Source of the DNA: VXYL01 sp965199915
GTDB taxonomy: Bacteria > Pseudomonadota > Gammaproteobacteria > Pseudomonadales > Azotimanducaceae
Reading direction: 5' to 3'
Length of the DNA stretch: 64,000 nucleotides
Assembly: GCA_965199915.1 (NCBI GenBank)
Contig: OZ241348.1
Coordinates: 930,001-994,000 of the forward strand
Within the stretch, counting starts at the first letter, position 1; each line of letters opens with the position of its first letter. The translations under genes were made by a program, and so were the position numbers. Below the pieces are notes generated by a model, which saw nothing but the letters and a program-made list of their open reading frames with translations, ran no database searches and was not told where the DNA came from. Below, piece after piece: positions 9,139 through 17,456 of the stretch.

Positions 9139-9150
9139 CGGCGCGAACGC

Positions 9151-9180
9151 GCTGACGCATCAATTCAACCTGGTTGGAGC
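9151..9180 (-). repeat. 30-bp dispersed repeat, copy 1
   Basis: A 30-base sequence beginning GCTGACGCATCAATTCAACC on the plus strand. It also occurs, in the opposite orientation on the plus strand, at 46240-46281 (with a 12-base internal duplication) and at 52609-52638. Here it contains the last codons and stop of the ATPase gene. The three bases GAA plus CG to its left also resemble the 52638 copy. No inverted-repeat structure is obvious. See findings. Confidence 0.8.
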
Positions 9181-10308
9181 ATTGTCCTTGTGCGCGAGCC
9201 AAGCGCGCAGGCCGTCGTCCGCGATGCGCCAGCCAGGGTCGTCCTTGGCGACCACGCCGAGGCGCTCCAACCTGCGCAACGCGGCCTGCACCGAAGATTT
9301 GGCCACGGCGTCCACGCCCAGTTCGCGCCCCAAGGCTTGCCGCGATCCCTTGTGATAGGGACAGGCGTTGCCGCGAAGCGTCGCTATCCGCATCGCCACG
9401 CGCTGCTGCAAGGGCGTGAGCGCCCGCCACGCGCGCTCGTGGTCGGACACGCCGGCGAGAACCTCCTTGGATGCCGCCAATGCGAGCGCCAAGGGCGCGC
9501 CCGGCTGTTCGATCAGCCGGTGCAGGAAGTGGCGGTGGAAGACATAGGGGTTGCGATCGAGCGCGTTGAAGGAGCCTATCGCATCGCGCGGGCTCAGCGA
9601 CACGTCGGCGGCGTCGCGCAGCCGATTGGCCATGTGGATGGCGAAGTCGTCCGGCAGCTCGGGCAGCTGCCACGCGGATCCAAACCGAAAGAAGGGCGCC
9701 CGCCGATCCGCGAACATGGCCTCCAGGCGGCGGCGGTCCGATCCTGCGAAGATGCTGGCCAGACTTCCGATGCGCTTGTCCAAGCTGCTGCGCAGCGCCG
9801 CGACCACGGGCCGATCGCGGGCGCGGGCGGCGAGTTCCTGGGCCTCGTCCAACACGAGTATCGTCAAGCCGCGCCGCCCGCGTTTGCGGTGGCCGACCAC
9901 GCGCTCGATCAGGTCGTCCAAGAGGATCAGCTCGTTGTCGTCGCCCTGCCTTTTGGCGAACTCGATGCCGCCGCCGAATCCGGCAGCCGAACCCGCGATT
10001 CGCGCCGGGCGCTTCTCTCTGGCGGCGTGGAGCACGCTGTCCTCCATCAGCGCGTCGCTCCACCTCCTCACCAGCAGCGCCAAAGGCGCGTCCTCGGCCT
10101 CCCACAGGGACAAATACACCACCTTGTGGCCGCGCTCTTCCGCCAGCGGCGCGAAGTCCTGCAGCAGGAACTCCGTCTTGCCCATGCGCCGCGGGCCGAA
10201 CACCGTTTCGGCGGGCGTCACTCGGGATTCGAGCAGCCGCAATAGACCCTGCGCCACTTCCGGGCGCGGATAGTGCCAAGGGTTGCGGTTGGTAGCCACG
10301 GTAGCCAT
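9160..10308 (-). CDS. AAA-type ATPase with C-terminal winged-helix-like region
   Basis: A P-loop ATPase of the type annotated as ATP-binding or AAA family protein. It opens with NPWHYPRPEVAQGLLRLLESR, then Walker A GPRRMGKTEFLLQD, Walker B LTILVLDEAQELA and a sensor-like stretch IFAGSDRRRLEAMF. The last 100 residues (LTPLQQRVAMRIATLRG...SVQAALRRLERLGVVAKDDPGWRIAD) resemble a winged helix. The ATG at 10306-10308 gives 382 residues and lies inside a 9-bp tandem repeat; an upstream ATG at 10371 would add TAVATAATVAT-type repeat residues. It is divergent from the next gene and ends inside a dispersed 30-bp repeat. The cellular role is unknown. Confidence 0.75.
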   Translation of the reverse strand: MATVATNRNPWHYPRPEVAQGLLRLLESRVTPAETVFGPRRMGKTEFLLQDFAPLAEERGHKVVYLSLWEAEDAPLALLVRRWSDALMEDSVLHAAREKRPARIAGSAAGFGGGIEFAKRQGDDNELILLDDLIERVVGHRKRGRRGLTILVLDEAQELAARARDRPVVAALRSSLDKRIGSLASIFAGSDRRRLEAMFADRRAPFFRFGSAWQLPELPDDFAIHMANRLRDAADVSLSPRDAIGSFNALDRNPYVFHRHFLHRLIEQPGAPLALALAASKEVLAGVSDHERAWRALTPLQQRVAMRIATLRGNACPYHKGSRQALGRELGVDAVAKSSVQAALRRLERLGVVAKDDPGWRIADDGLRAWLAHKDNAPTRLN

Positions 10309-10344
10309 GGTAGCCACAGTAGCCGCGGTAGCCACGGCAGTCAA
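10291..10344. repeat. 9-bp tandem repeat (GGTAGCCAC), six degenerate units
   Basis: Six consecutive nine-base units matching GGTAGCCAC with one to three changes in some units. They overlap the start of the minus-strand ATPase gene and the spacer before the plus-strand gene at 10370. Because the unit is a multiple of three, copy-number change would add or remove Val-Ala-Thr residues without a frameshift. Confidence 0.85.
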
Positions 10345-10369
10345 GGCCGGGTATGGTGCGCTCTCGCGC

Positions 10370-11908
10370 ATGATCGGATGGGCGTCGATGAGAGCGAGGA
10401 TATGGTGGACGGCACTCGGCGCCGCTTTGACGGTGGCGTTCCTAGTTGCCATCCACAACCACAGGCGGTCGCCGCCGGCCTCGCCGCCCTCCATGCCGCA
10501 GCCGGTGTTCGAGCCGCCGGAAGTTCCGGCGCGCGTGTCCGAGCGGCCGCCAGCGACAGCTCCCGCGCCGCTCAGGGCGGGCAACGTGATTGACAATCCC
10601 GACTGCCGGTTCTTCGCCGGAGCGCGGGACGCCAACGATTTGGCGGTGGTGGTGGTGCCGGATGGCGACGGAGGCGGTGCGCGATTTTCCGTGGTGGACG
10701 CCGGCGGGCGCGTGTTCGACGGTGGCCTGCCGTTTGTTCCGGATCGCGCTTCTTTGGGCAAGAGGCGGGACGGCGCGGTGTTGGTCGCCTTCGGTGGACG
10801 GGGCGAAAACCGCCGGCGGGGCGGGCCGGTACAAGTGTTCCACGGTGGAGATCTGGTGTACGAGCGCGAATTCGCGTGGGATTTCGATGTCGCCGCCGAT
10901 GGCTCCTCCTACTACGCCATCGAAGGAAGCCCGTACGGCGAGTTTTCCAAATTGGTTCTGCGGAACTTGGAGCTGGGCATTGAGACGCAAGTCGACATGA
11001 GCGACAAGACCAGGCTGCTTGGTCGTTATTTTCGGGGCCTTGGCGTCTCGTATAGCCACGACAACACGGAGGTCGTCATGTCGCCGCTCTCTTTGGGCGG
11101 CTTCCCTACGCTTGGCCAACACAGCTTCGTTCCCGTCGACGGGGCCGAACCGCGCACGATTGCCGTCCAAGAGGAAGACGTGGTGTTCGTCTCCTCGCGG
11201 CTCGGCTACTTCCACCTCGACGATGGCGCGTCGCCGCGGGTTGTGAAGCGACGTTTCGACTGGGCCTCGCCGGATCGGTCTGCCGCCGTCGACGTGTGGG
11301 CAACGGAGTTGGCCGCCGGCGCCCTGCTCCTCTCCGACGATGGCGCGTGGTTGTTCGTGTCCGCGCTGCCGTTCGCAATCCTAGATGCGGCGACCGGCAA
11401 CGCCGCCTTCGAGTTCCCGACCGCGGCCGAGCTTGCGCGCGCCGTGCGCGAGGTGTCGGTTGTGGAGGTTGCCATGTCTGGTCAGGACCTGCTGCGAGCG
11501 CTCGCCCACCTGGAAGACAGCCCGGCCGCCCTTTCAGGCGACATCGCGGAAGGCGCGGCGTTGCTGGAAACGGCGGCGGACAACGGATTGCTTGAGTCGT
11601 TGCTCACAATAAGAGCCGCCAACGTGCTGCAAACCGGCGAGTCGGTTGGGTCGTTGCACGACATGGCCATTCGCGACGGCAAGTTCGAGGTGACGTTGGG
11701 AATAGAGAATGGGCCGAGGACGGTGGCCGTGTTCGACATGCGCGATGTCGAGGTGGACGCCCAACCCGCGTTTCGCGTGGACATCGATCCGAAGAACCCG
11801 TGCGCTCCCGGCGACACGTGGCACGCCGGCCTGCAGGTACACAATGGCGAGTTGACCTACCTCACCGCCAAGCGCGCGCCGCCGGCCCTTCGCGAGACGC
11901 TCCCGTAG
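10370..11908 (+). CDS. Membrane-anchored protein of unknown function
   Basis: I do not recognise this 512-residue protein. The ATG at 10370 (alternative 10388) precedes one hydrophobic segment, IWWTALGAALTVAFLVAIHNH, followed by a proline-rich linker, so it is probably anchored with the body in the periplasm. The body is rich in beta-strand-like, Gly/Asp-containing segments such as DANDLAVVVVPDGDGGGARFSVVD and GENRRRGGPVQVFHGGDLVYERE, which could form a propeller (inference). A longer in-frame start at 10283 would read through the 9-bp repeat and is less likely. The ATPase gene diverges from its 5' side. Confidence 0.65.
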   Translation: MIGWASMRARIWWTALGAALTVAFLVAIHNHRRSPPASPPSMPQPVFEPPEVPARVSERPPATAPAPLRAGNVIDNPDCRFFAGARDANDLAVVVVPDGDGGGARFSVVDAGGRVFDGGLPFVPDRASLGKRRDGAVLVAFGGRGENRRRGGPVQVFHGGDLVYEREFAWDFDVAADGSSYYAIEGSPYGEFSKLVLRNLELGIETQVDMSDKTRLLGRYFRGLGVSYSHDNTEVVMSPLSLGGFPTLGQHSFVPVDGAEPRTIAVQEEDVVFVSSRLGYFHLDDGASPRVVKRRFDWASPDRSAAVDVWATELAAGALLLSDDGAWLFVSALPFAILDAATGNAAFEFPTAAELARAVREVSVVEVAMSGQDLLRALAHLEDSPAALSGDIAEGAALLETAADNGLLESLLTIRAANVLQTGESVGSLHDMAIRDGKFEVTLGIENGPRTVAVFDMRDVEVDAQPAFRVDIDPKNPCAPGDTWHAGLQVHNGELTYLTAKRAPPALRETLP

Positions 11909-11999
11909 ATGGCGTACAATGCCCGCATACTATCGCATACCGTCGCGGGACATGACGACAAGGAAGGTGTGCGCTGGCGCGATTGGTTACCATACGTCC

Positions 12000-13322
12000 A
12001 TGCAGCCGTTACGCATCTTCATCAGCAGCGTGCAAAGCGAGTTCGCCCAAGAACGCGCGGTGCTGCGCGACTACATCCACAAGGATCCGATGTTGCGGCG
12101 TTTCTTCAAGGTGTTTTTGTTTGAGGAAGCGCCCGCAACAGATCGGCGGCCGGACGCGCTGTATTTGGATGAGGTGGGCCGCTGCGACATCTATGTCGGT
12201 CTGTTCGGGCGCGAGTACGGCCACGAAGATGGCGAGGGCGCGTCGCCGACCGAGCGCGAGTTCGAAGCGGCTAGCGCGGGCAAAGCTCATCGTCTGGTGT
12301 TCTTGAAGTCGGTCGCGAATGAAGATAGACACCCGAAGATGCGGGCGTTGATCGCCAAGGCGCAAGCGGGGCTTGTCCGCAAGCGGTTCGATTCCGCGGA
12401 CGAATTAAAAGCGGAGTTGTACGCGGCGCTCGTCGAGTTCATGGAGCAACGAGAACTGCTTCGTGTGCAGGCGTTCGAGGCGGTGGCGCGGGAAGACGCC
12501 ACGCTTGGCGATTTGGACGCCGAGTGGATCGCCCTCTTCGTGCGCATCGCGCGTCGCGCCCGCGGCTTCCCCTTGGCCGAGGATGTGTCCCCAGACGCGT
12601 TGCTTGCCCATCTCGGCCTGTTGAACGAAGGCAGGCTCACCAACGCCGCCTTGATGTTGTTCGGCAAACAGCCGCAACGGCACTTGACGACATCCGAGAT
12701 TCGCTGCGCCCACTTCCACAGCCCGGACGTGAGGAAGCCCATTCCCTCTCACCAGGTCTACAAGGGCACCGTGTTCCAGCTCGTCGATCACGCCGTGGAT
12801 TTCGTGCTGAGCAAGCTCGCCCTTTCCGTGGGGACCAGAGCGGAAAGCGTCCGCGCACCCATCGCCTACGAGATCCCCAAGGAGGTTGTCACCGAAGCCA
12901 TCGTCAATGCGGTGGCGCATCGCGACTACGCGAGCAACGGCAGCGTGCAAGTGATGTTGTTCTCGGATCGACTCGAGGTGCGCAACCCGGGCGGCCTGCA
13001 GCCGCCCATGACGTTGGAGAAGCTGCGGTTGCCGCACGACTCGGTGCCGGCCAACCCGCGGTTGGCGGAGGCGATGTACTTGGCCGAGTACGTCGAACGC
13101 ATGGGCACAGGCACGTTGGACATGATCGCGCGGTGTGAACAGGCTGGCGTGCCGCCGCCGGAGTTCGCCGACGATGGAGGTTTCGTGGCCACGATCCGGC
13201 GCCCGGCACCGGCCGGACATGCGTGCAGTCCTGAGGAATTGGAGATGCGGTTCGAGGAGCGGCTCAAGTTCCGGGACGAACTGCGGATAGCCCCAACAGG
13301 TCAACCACGGGGTGAGGGTTGA
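12000..13322 (+). CDS. DUF4062 / RecG-like ATP-binding protein
   Basis: A 440-residue two-part protein. Residues 1-90 match DUF4062 (PLRIFISSVQSEFAQERAVLRDYI...DEVGRCDIYVGLFGREYG). The C-terminal half resembles the ATP-binding region of RecG-related transcriptional regulators: EIPKEVVTEAIVNAVAHRDYA, then FSDRLEVRNPGG and AEYVERMGTGTLDMI. No helicase motifs are present, so RecG here is only a database-style label. The ATG at 12000 was preferred over an upstream one at 11919 because the conserved domain begins at once; TACAAT near 11916 could be a -10 box. It overlaps the next gene by four bases. Relatives occur in mobile or defence contexts, but its role here is unknown. Confidence 0.8.
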   Translation: MQPLRIFISSVQSEFAQERAVLRDYIHKDPMLRRFFKVFLFEEAPATDRRPDALYLDEVGRCDIYVGLFGREYGHEDGEGASPTEREFEAASAGKAHRLVFLKSVANEDRHPKMRALIAKAQAGLVRKRFDSADELKAELYAALVEFMEQRELLRVQAFEAVAREDATLGDLDAEWIALFVRIARRARGFPLAEDVSPDALLAHLGLLNEGRLTNAALMLFGKQPQRHLTTSEIRCAHFHSPDVRKPIPSHQVYKGTVFQLVDHAVDFVLSKLALSVGTRAESVRAPIAYEIPKEVVTEAIVNAVAHRDYASNGSVQVMLFSDRLEVRNPGGLQPPMTLEKLRLPHDSVPANPRLAEAMYLAEYVERMGTGTLDMIARCEQAGVPPPEFADDGGFVATIRRPAPAGHACSPEELEMRFEERLKFRDELRIAPTGQPRGEG

Positions 13323-14500
13323 GCATACTGCGCGGCATTCGCGTCTTGGACTTTGGGCGCTACATCGCGGGGCCTTTCTGCGGCGCCCTGCTCGGCGATC
13401 TGGGCGCGGACGTGATACGGGTGGAGAAGGTCGACGGCAGCGAGGATCGGTTCACCGCGCCGGTCACCGAGGATGGCGAAGGCAGCGCGTTCCTCACGCT
13501 GAACCGCAACAAGCGGGGCTTCACGCTCAATCCGCGCAAGCCGCAGGGCCAAGAGGTGTTGCGCAAGCTGGTGCGAACCGCCGACGTGGTCATCGCCAAT
13601 CTGCCGGCCAACACGTTGGCGAGCATGGGCCTGGACTACGAAAGCCTCGCCGCCATCAAGCCGGACATCATCCTCGCCACCAGCACGGCGTTCGGTTCCG
13701 GCGGCCCGTACGGGGCGCGGGTGGGCTTCGACGGCGTGGCGCAAGCGATGTCCGGCAACATGCATCTCACCGGCCACGCCGACGAGCCGATGAAAAACTA
13801 CTTTCCCTATGTGGACTACACCACCGGCACCTTGAACGCGTTGGCGACGCTGGCGGCCCTCATCGCGCGCCGGGACACCGGCGAGGGGCAGCATGTGGAG
13901 GGCTGTCTGCTCGCTTCCGCCCTTACTGTGGCGAACGGCGCGCTCATCGAACAGGCCCTCCTGAAGAAGGACCGGGTGGCAACCGGCAACCGCGGGCAAA
14001 CCGCCGCGCCGGTGGACGTGTTCCGCACCCAGGACGGCTGGCTGCTCGTGCAGGTGGTCGGCAACCCGTTGTTCGAGCGCTGGGCAAAGTTGATGGGCGA
14101 GCCGCATTGGCTCTCCGACCCGCGCTACGCCACCGACGAAGCGCGCGGCGACAACGCCAAGGACATCAGCGAGCGCATGGCGCGCTGGTGCGCCGAGCGA
14201 ACCACCGCTGACGCGGTGGCGCAGCTGGAGGTCGCCCGCGTGCCCTGCGGCGAAGTGTTGACCCCGGCCGAAGCGCTGGTGAACGAGCAGGTGGTGGAGC
14301 GCGGCTTCTTCGTTCCCACCGAGTACCCGGGGTTGCGCGGGCCCGCGCCGGTCGCCCGCATGCCGCTGGATTTTTCCAGAGCCGACGTCGGCATCCGGCG
14401 ACGGGCGCCGACGCTGGGGGAACACACGGACGACATTTTGGCGGAGCTCGGCTACGACGCCGGCGCGATCGCGCAGCTGCGCGCCGCGCGCGTGGTGTGA
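13319..14500 (+). CDS. CaiB/BaiF family (class III) CoA-transferase
   Basis: Transfers coenzyme A between an acyl-CoA and a free carboxylic acid. It is 393 residues, the normal length. LRGIRVLDFGRYIAGPFCGALLGDLGADVIRVEK is the canonical N-terminus. LTLNRNKRGFTLNPRKPQGQEVLRKLVRTADVVIANL is equally typical, and VDYTTGTLNALATLAALIAR contains the Asp expected to be catalytic in the family. The start is TTG, overlapping the preceding stop as TTGA, with GGTGAGGG just upstream. The substrate cannot be inferred from the neighbours. Confidence 0.92.
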   Translation: MSILRGIRVLDFGRYIAGPFCGALLGDLGADVIRVEKVDGSEDRFTAPVTEDGEGSAFLTLNRNKRGFTLNPRKPQGQEVLRKLVRTADVVIANLPANTLASMGLDYESLAAIKPDIILATSTAFGSGGPYGARVGFDGVAQAMSGNMHLTGHADEPMKNYFPYVDYTTGTLNALATLAALIARRDTGEGQHVEGCLLASALTVANGALIEQALLKKDRVATGNRGQTAAPVDVFRTQDGWLLVQVVGNPLFERWAKLMGEPHWLSDPRYATDEARGDNAKDISERMARWCAERTTADAVAQLEVARVPCGEVLTPAEALVNEQVVERGFFVPTEYPGLRGPAPVARMPLDFSRADVGIRRRAPTLGEHTDDILAELGYDAGAIAQLRAARVV

Positions 14501-14585
14501 ACCGCCGGCGCTATTCGCACGCGGGTGGTGGCGCACGCGGTCGCAATGCATTACATTCGCGTGGCGTCGGCGGCGCACAAGCCGC

Positions 14586-14665
14586 GCCATGCCGCAATGA
14601 GCGGCGTTAGGGCCATGCCGCGATGAGCGGCGTTTAGGGCCATGCCGCAATGAGCGGCGTTTAGG
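14586..14665. repeat. Three tandem 27-28-bp units with hairpin potential
   Basis: Three consecutive copies of a 27-28-base unit. Each contains GCCGC, a five-base loop (AATGA or GATGA) and GCGGC, so each can form a short stem-loop. The last unit ends in TTAGGAGG, the ribosome-binding site of the ExbD-like gene. The array fills about half of the 175 bases between the CoA-transferase and exbD. Role unknown; transcription attenuation or mRNA protection is possible (inference). Confidence 0.8.
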
Positions 14666-14675
14666 AGGGAAGAAC

Positions 14676-15083
14676 ATGCGCAGACTGCGGGCACCGGACG
14701 AGGAGAGCGACAACAAGATCAACCTCACGCCCATGTTGGACGTGGTGTTCATCATGCTGATCTTCTTCATCGTCACCGCCACGTTCGTCAAGGAAGTGGG
14801 CATGGACGTGAACCAACCCGAGGATGACAAGCCGACGAACGTGGATCCCGACAAGCGCAGCATCGTGGTGCGCATCACCAACCACGACCGCATCATCATC
14901 GCCCAGCGCACCGTGGACATCCGCGCCGTGCGCGCCAACATCGAACGGTTGCACGCGGAGAATCCGGAAGCCCCGGTGATCATCCAACCGCATCCGGACT
15001 CCACCACCGACGCGATGATTCACGTGATGGACTCCGCTCGCCAAGCCGGCGTGTACAACATCTCCTTCGCCGCGGGCACTTAG
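14676..15083 (+). CDS. exbD: ExbD/TolR family biopolymer transport protein
   Basis: Inner-membrane protein that converts proton motive force into movement together with ExbB/TolQ-type partners. It is 135 residues with one helix, NLTPMLDVVFIMLIFFIVTATFV, containing the essential Asp of the LDV motif. The periplasmic part has IVVRITNHDRIIIAQRTVDIRAVRANIERL and a final ATDAMIHVMDSARQAGVYNISFA-like strand. AGGAGGGAAGAAC precedes the ATG. No exbB, tonB or tolQ is adjacent, so the partner must be encoded elsewhere. It sits directly after the hairpin repeats. Confidence 0.93.
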   Translation: MRRLRAPDEESDNKINLTPMLDVVFIMLIFFIVTATFVKEVGMDVNQPEDDKPTNVDPDKRSIVVRITNHDRIIIAQRTVDIRAVRANIERLHAENPEAPVIIQPHPDSTTDAMIHVMDSARQAGVYNISFAAGT

Positions 15084-15120
15084 CCGTCGATCGGCCTCGC
15101 GCCCGAGGGGCGTCGCCGCC

Positions 15121-16128
15121 GTGGACGCGCGCGTCGACCTGCGCTCGGACACCGTCACCAAGCCCGGCGCCGCGATGCGCAAGGCGATGGCCGACGCCGC
15201 GGTGGGCGACGACGTGTACGGCGAAGACCCAACCGTCAATCGGTTGGAGGCCGCCTGCGCGGAGCGCTTGGGCCTCCCCGCCGGCATGTTCGTGCCGAGC
15301 GGCACGCAATCCAATCTCGCCGCGCTGCTGACGCACTGCCGACGCGGCGACGAGTACATCGCCGGGCAGGACGCCCACGCCTACCGCTACGAAGCCGGCG
15401 GCGCCGCGGCGCTCGGCGGCATCCAGCCGCAACCCCTGCCCTTCCAAGCCGACGGCACGCTAGCGCTCGATGATGTCGCCGCGGCCGTGAAACCCGACGA
15501 CCCGCACTTCGCGAAAACGCGCCTCGTGTGCTTGGAGAACACCCAAGGCGGCAAGCCGATCGGCCCGGCGCACCTCGCCGCGGCGCGGGCGTTGGCGGAC
15601 CGGCACGGTCTGCGCCTGCACCTCGACGGCGCCCGGCTGTTCAACGCCGCTGTTGCTTTGGGGGTGGACGCCGCGGACTTCGCAAGACACTGCCACTCCG
15701 TGTCGGTGTGCTTGTCGAAGGGGCTCGGCGCTCCCGTGGGCTCGGTGCTGTGCGGCGACCACGCCTTCATCGCCGCGGCGCGACGCTGGCGCAAGATGCT
15801 CGGCGGCGGCATGCGGCAAGCCGGCGTGATCGCGGCGGCGGCCCTTTACGCCTTGGAGAACAACGTGCCGCGGCTGGCGGCGGACCACCAGCGGGCGGCG
15901 GTGCTGGCGGCGGGATTGCGCGCCGCCGGCTTGGCGGCGACCAACCACACCAACATGGTGTTTGTGACGGGTCTGGAAACGCAACCCATGGTCGAGCGCA
16001 TGGCCCGGGCCGGCGTCCTCGTGGCCGGGCCCCGCTGGGTGGTCCACTTGGACGTGGACGACGCCGGCATCGAGCGCGCCGTGGAGGCCGCGCAGGGGCT
16101 TGCCGGCAGCGCGGCGGCGCGCGCTTAG
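15121..16128 (+). CDS. ltaE: Low-specificity L-threonine aldolase
   Basis: PLP enzyme cleaving L-threonine or L-allo-threonine to glycine and acetaldehyde. It is 335 residues. VDLRSDTVTKPGAAMRKAMADAAVGDDVYGEDPTVNRLE is the family N-terminus. The PLP lysine lies in SVCLSKGLGAPVGSVLCG, and the Asp that contacts the pyridine ring is in GLRLHLDGARLFNAAV. The start is GTG at 15121, with CCCGAGGGGCG upstream as a weak ribosome-binding site. The stop overlaps that of the convergent nupC gene by a few bases. Confidence 0.93.
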   Translation: MDARVDLRSDTVTKPGAAMRKAMADAAVGDDVYGEDPTVNRLEAACAERLGLPAGMFVPSGTQSNLAALLTHCRRGDEYIAGQDAHAYRYEAGGAAALGGIQPQPLPFQADGTLALDDVAAAVKPDDPHFAKTRLVCLENTQGGKPIGPAHLAAARALADRHGLRLHLDGARLFNAAVALGVDAADFARHCHSVSVCLSKGLGAPVGSVLCGDHAFIAAARRWRKMLGGGMRQAGVIAAAALYALENNVPRLAADHQRAAVLAAGLRAAGLAATNHTNMVFVTGLETQPMVERMARAGVLVAGPRWVVHLDVDDAGIERAVEAAQGLAGSAAARA

Positions 16129-17363
16129 ATCCGCGTCACCAAACCCGCGACGGCGCCGGTCAGGCACGACACCAAGGTGCCGGCGAGGAGCGCCCGGGGG
16201 CCGAGTTTGAGCAGTTCCGCGCGCCGCTCCGGCACCAGCGTGCCCATGCCGCCGATGAGAATCCCCAGACTGCCGAAGTTGGCGAAGCCGCACAAGGCGT
16301 AGGTGAGGATGACGCGGGTGGGTGCCGACAACGCCTCGCCGGCGGCGGCGAACTGCAGGTAGGCGATGAACTCGTTCAAAATCACCTTGGTGCCCAGAAA
16401 CGACCCGGCGTGCGCGGCCTCCGCCCACGGCACGCCCATGAGCCACGCCACCGGCGCGAAGGCCCAGCCGGTGATCCGCTCCAGCGCCAGCGGCGCGCCG
16501 AAAGCGTCGAACTTGCCGAGCAGGTAGTTCACCAGCGCCACCAGCGACACCAGCACGATCACCATCGCGGCCACGTTCGCCACCAAGCGCAAGCCGTCGA
16601 GCGTGCCGCGGCTGATGGCGTCCATCGCGCTGTCGTACTTGAGCGCCGCGGCGAGGCCTCCCGGCGTCGCGCCGGCCTCTTCCGGCACCATGAGGCGGGC
16701 GATGGTCACCGCGCCGACGACGTTGATCATGGACGCCACCAGAACATGCCCCAAGGCGCCGTCCAGCACCGGCGCCAGAATCGCCGCGTAGGCGGTCATG
16801 ATGGAACCGGCCACCGTGGACATGCAGCAGGTGATGACCACGAAGAACTCCGAGCGCGACAGGCTCTTCAGGTAGGCGCGAATGAGCAGCGGCGCTTCCG
16901 CCAATCCCAGAAAGACGCTGGAGGCGGCGGCGGTGCCGGCGGCCCCGCCCAAACCCAGCGTCTTGCGCAGCGCCCACGCGAAGCCGCGAATCACCAACTG
17001 CAACACGCGCCAGTGCCAAAGCAGCGCGAACACCACGCTGAACACCATGATCTGGGGCAGGATGCGGAAACCGAAAATCGGATCGAACGACCGCCCTTCG
17101 GCGATTTGGAACGGCACCGGCGCGCCGCCGAGGAAACCGAGCACCAGCGACGTGCCGGCGGTGGTGGCGGCGCCCATCGCGTCCACCACGTGGCGCAGCA
17201 GCAGCAGGGCGTTGCTCACCGCTTGCACATTCAAGAGCACAAAGGCCAGCGCGACCTGCAGCGCGAGCCCCGCCGCCACCTGCGCCCAACGCACCTGCCG
17301 CCGCCGCTCGCCGAGCAGCCACGCGATGGCCAAAAGGGCAACGATGCCGAACAGCGCTTGCAT
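16125..17363 (-). CDS. nupC: NupC-family concentrative nucleoside transporter
   Basis: Inner-membrane Na+- or H+-coupled nucleoside importer. About 412 residues with many hydrophobic segments. Family motifs include SVFLGLAEAPLLIRAYL, CCMSTVAGSIMTAYA and CGFANFGSLGILIGGMGTLVPERR. The ATG at 17361-17363 begins MQALFGIVALLAIAWLLG; the longer ORF upstream would overlap the divergent kinase gene. Its start is 93 bases from the start of the PfkB kinase gene on the other strand. That layout suggests shared regulation and a role in nucleoside salvage (inference). Confidence 0.93.
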   Translation of the reverse strand: MQALFGIVALLAIAWLLGERRRQVRWAQVAAGLALQVALAFVLLNVQAVSNALLLLRHVVDAMGAATTAGTSLVLGFLGGAPVPFQIAEGRSFDPIFGFRILPQIMVFSVVFALLWHWRVLQLVIRGFAWALRKTLGLGGAAGTAAASSVFLGLAEAPLLIRAYLKSLSRSEFFVVITCCMSTVAGSIMTAYAAILAPVLDGALGHVLVASMINVVGAVTIARLMVPEEAGATPGGLAAALKYDSAMDAISRGTLDGLRLVANVAAMVIVLVSLVALVNYLLGKFDAFGAPLALERITGWAFAPVAWLMGVPWAEAAHAGSFLGTKVILNEFIAYLQFAAAGEALSAPTRVILTYALCGFANFGSLGILIGGMGTLVPERRAELLKLGPRALLAGTLVSCLTGAVAGLVTRI

Positions 17364-17456
17364 GGGCGCGCAGTGTATCGAAGGCGACGCCGGGCGCGCG
17401 GCGCGCCGCGGTATACACTCGCCCGCACCACGCGATCGTCGCCAAAGCAAGACGCC

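Noticed and set aside
10291..10344. Phase-variable frameshift repeat
   Set aside because: The unit is nine bases, so changes in copy number do not shift the reading frame.
14586..14665. CRISPR array
   Set aside because: Only three units, directly contiguous without spacers, each with an internal hairpin.
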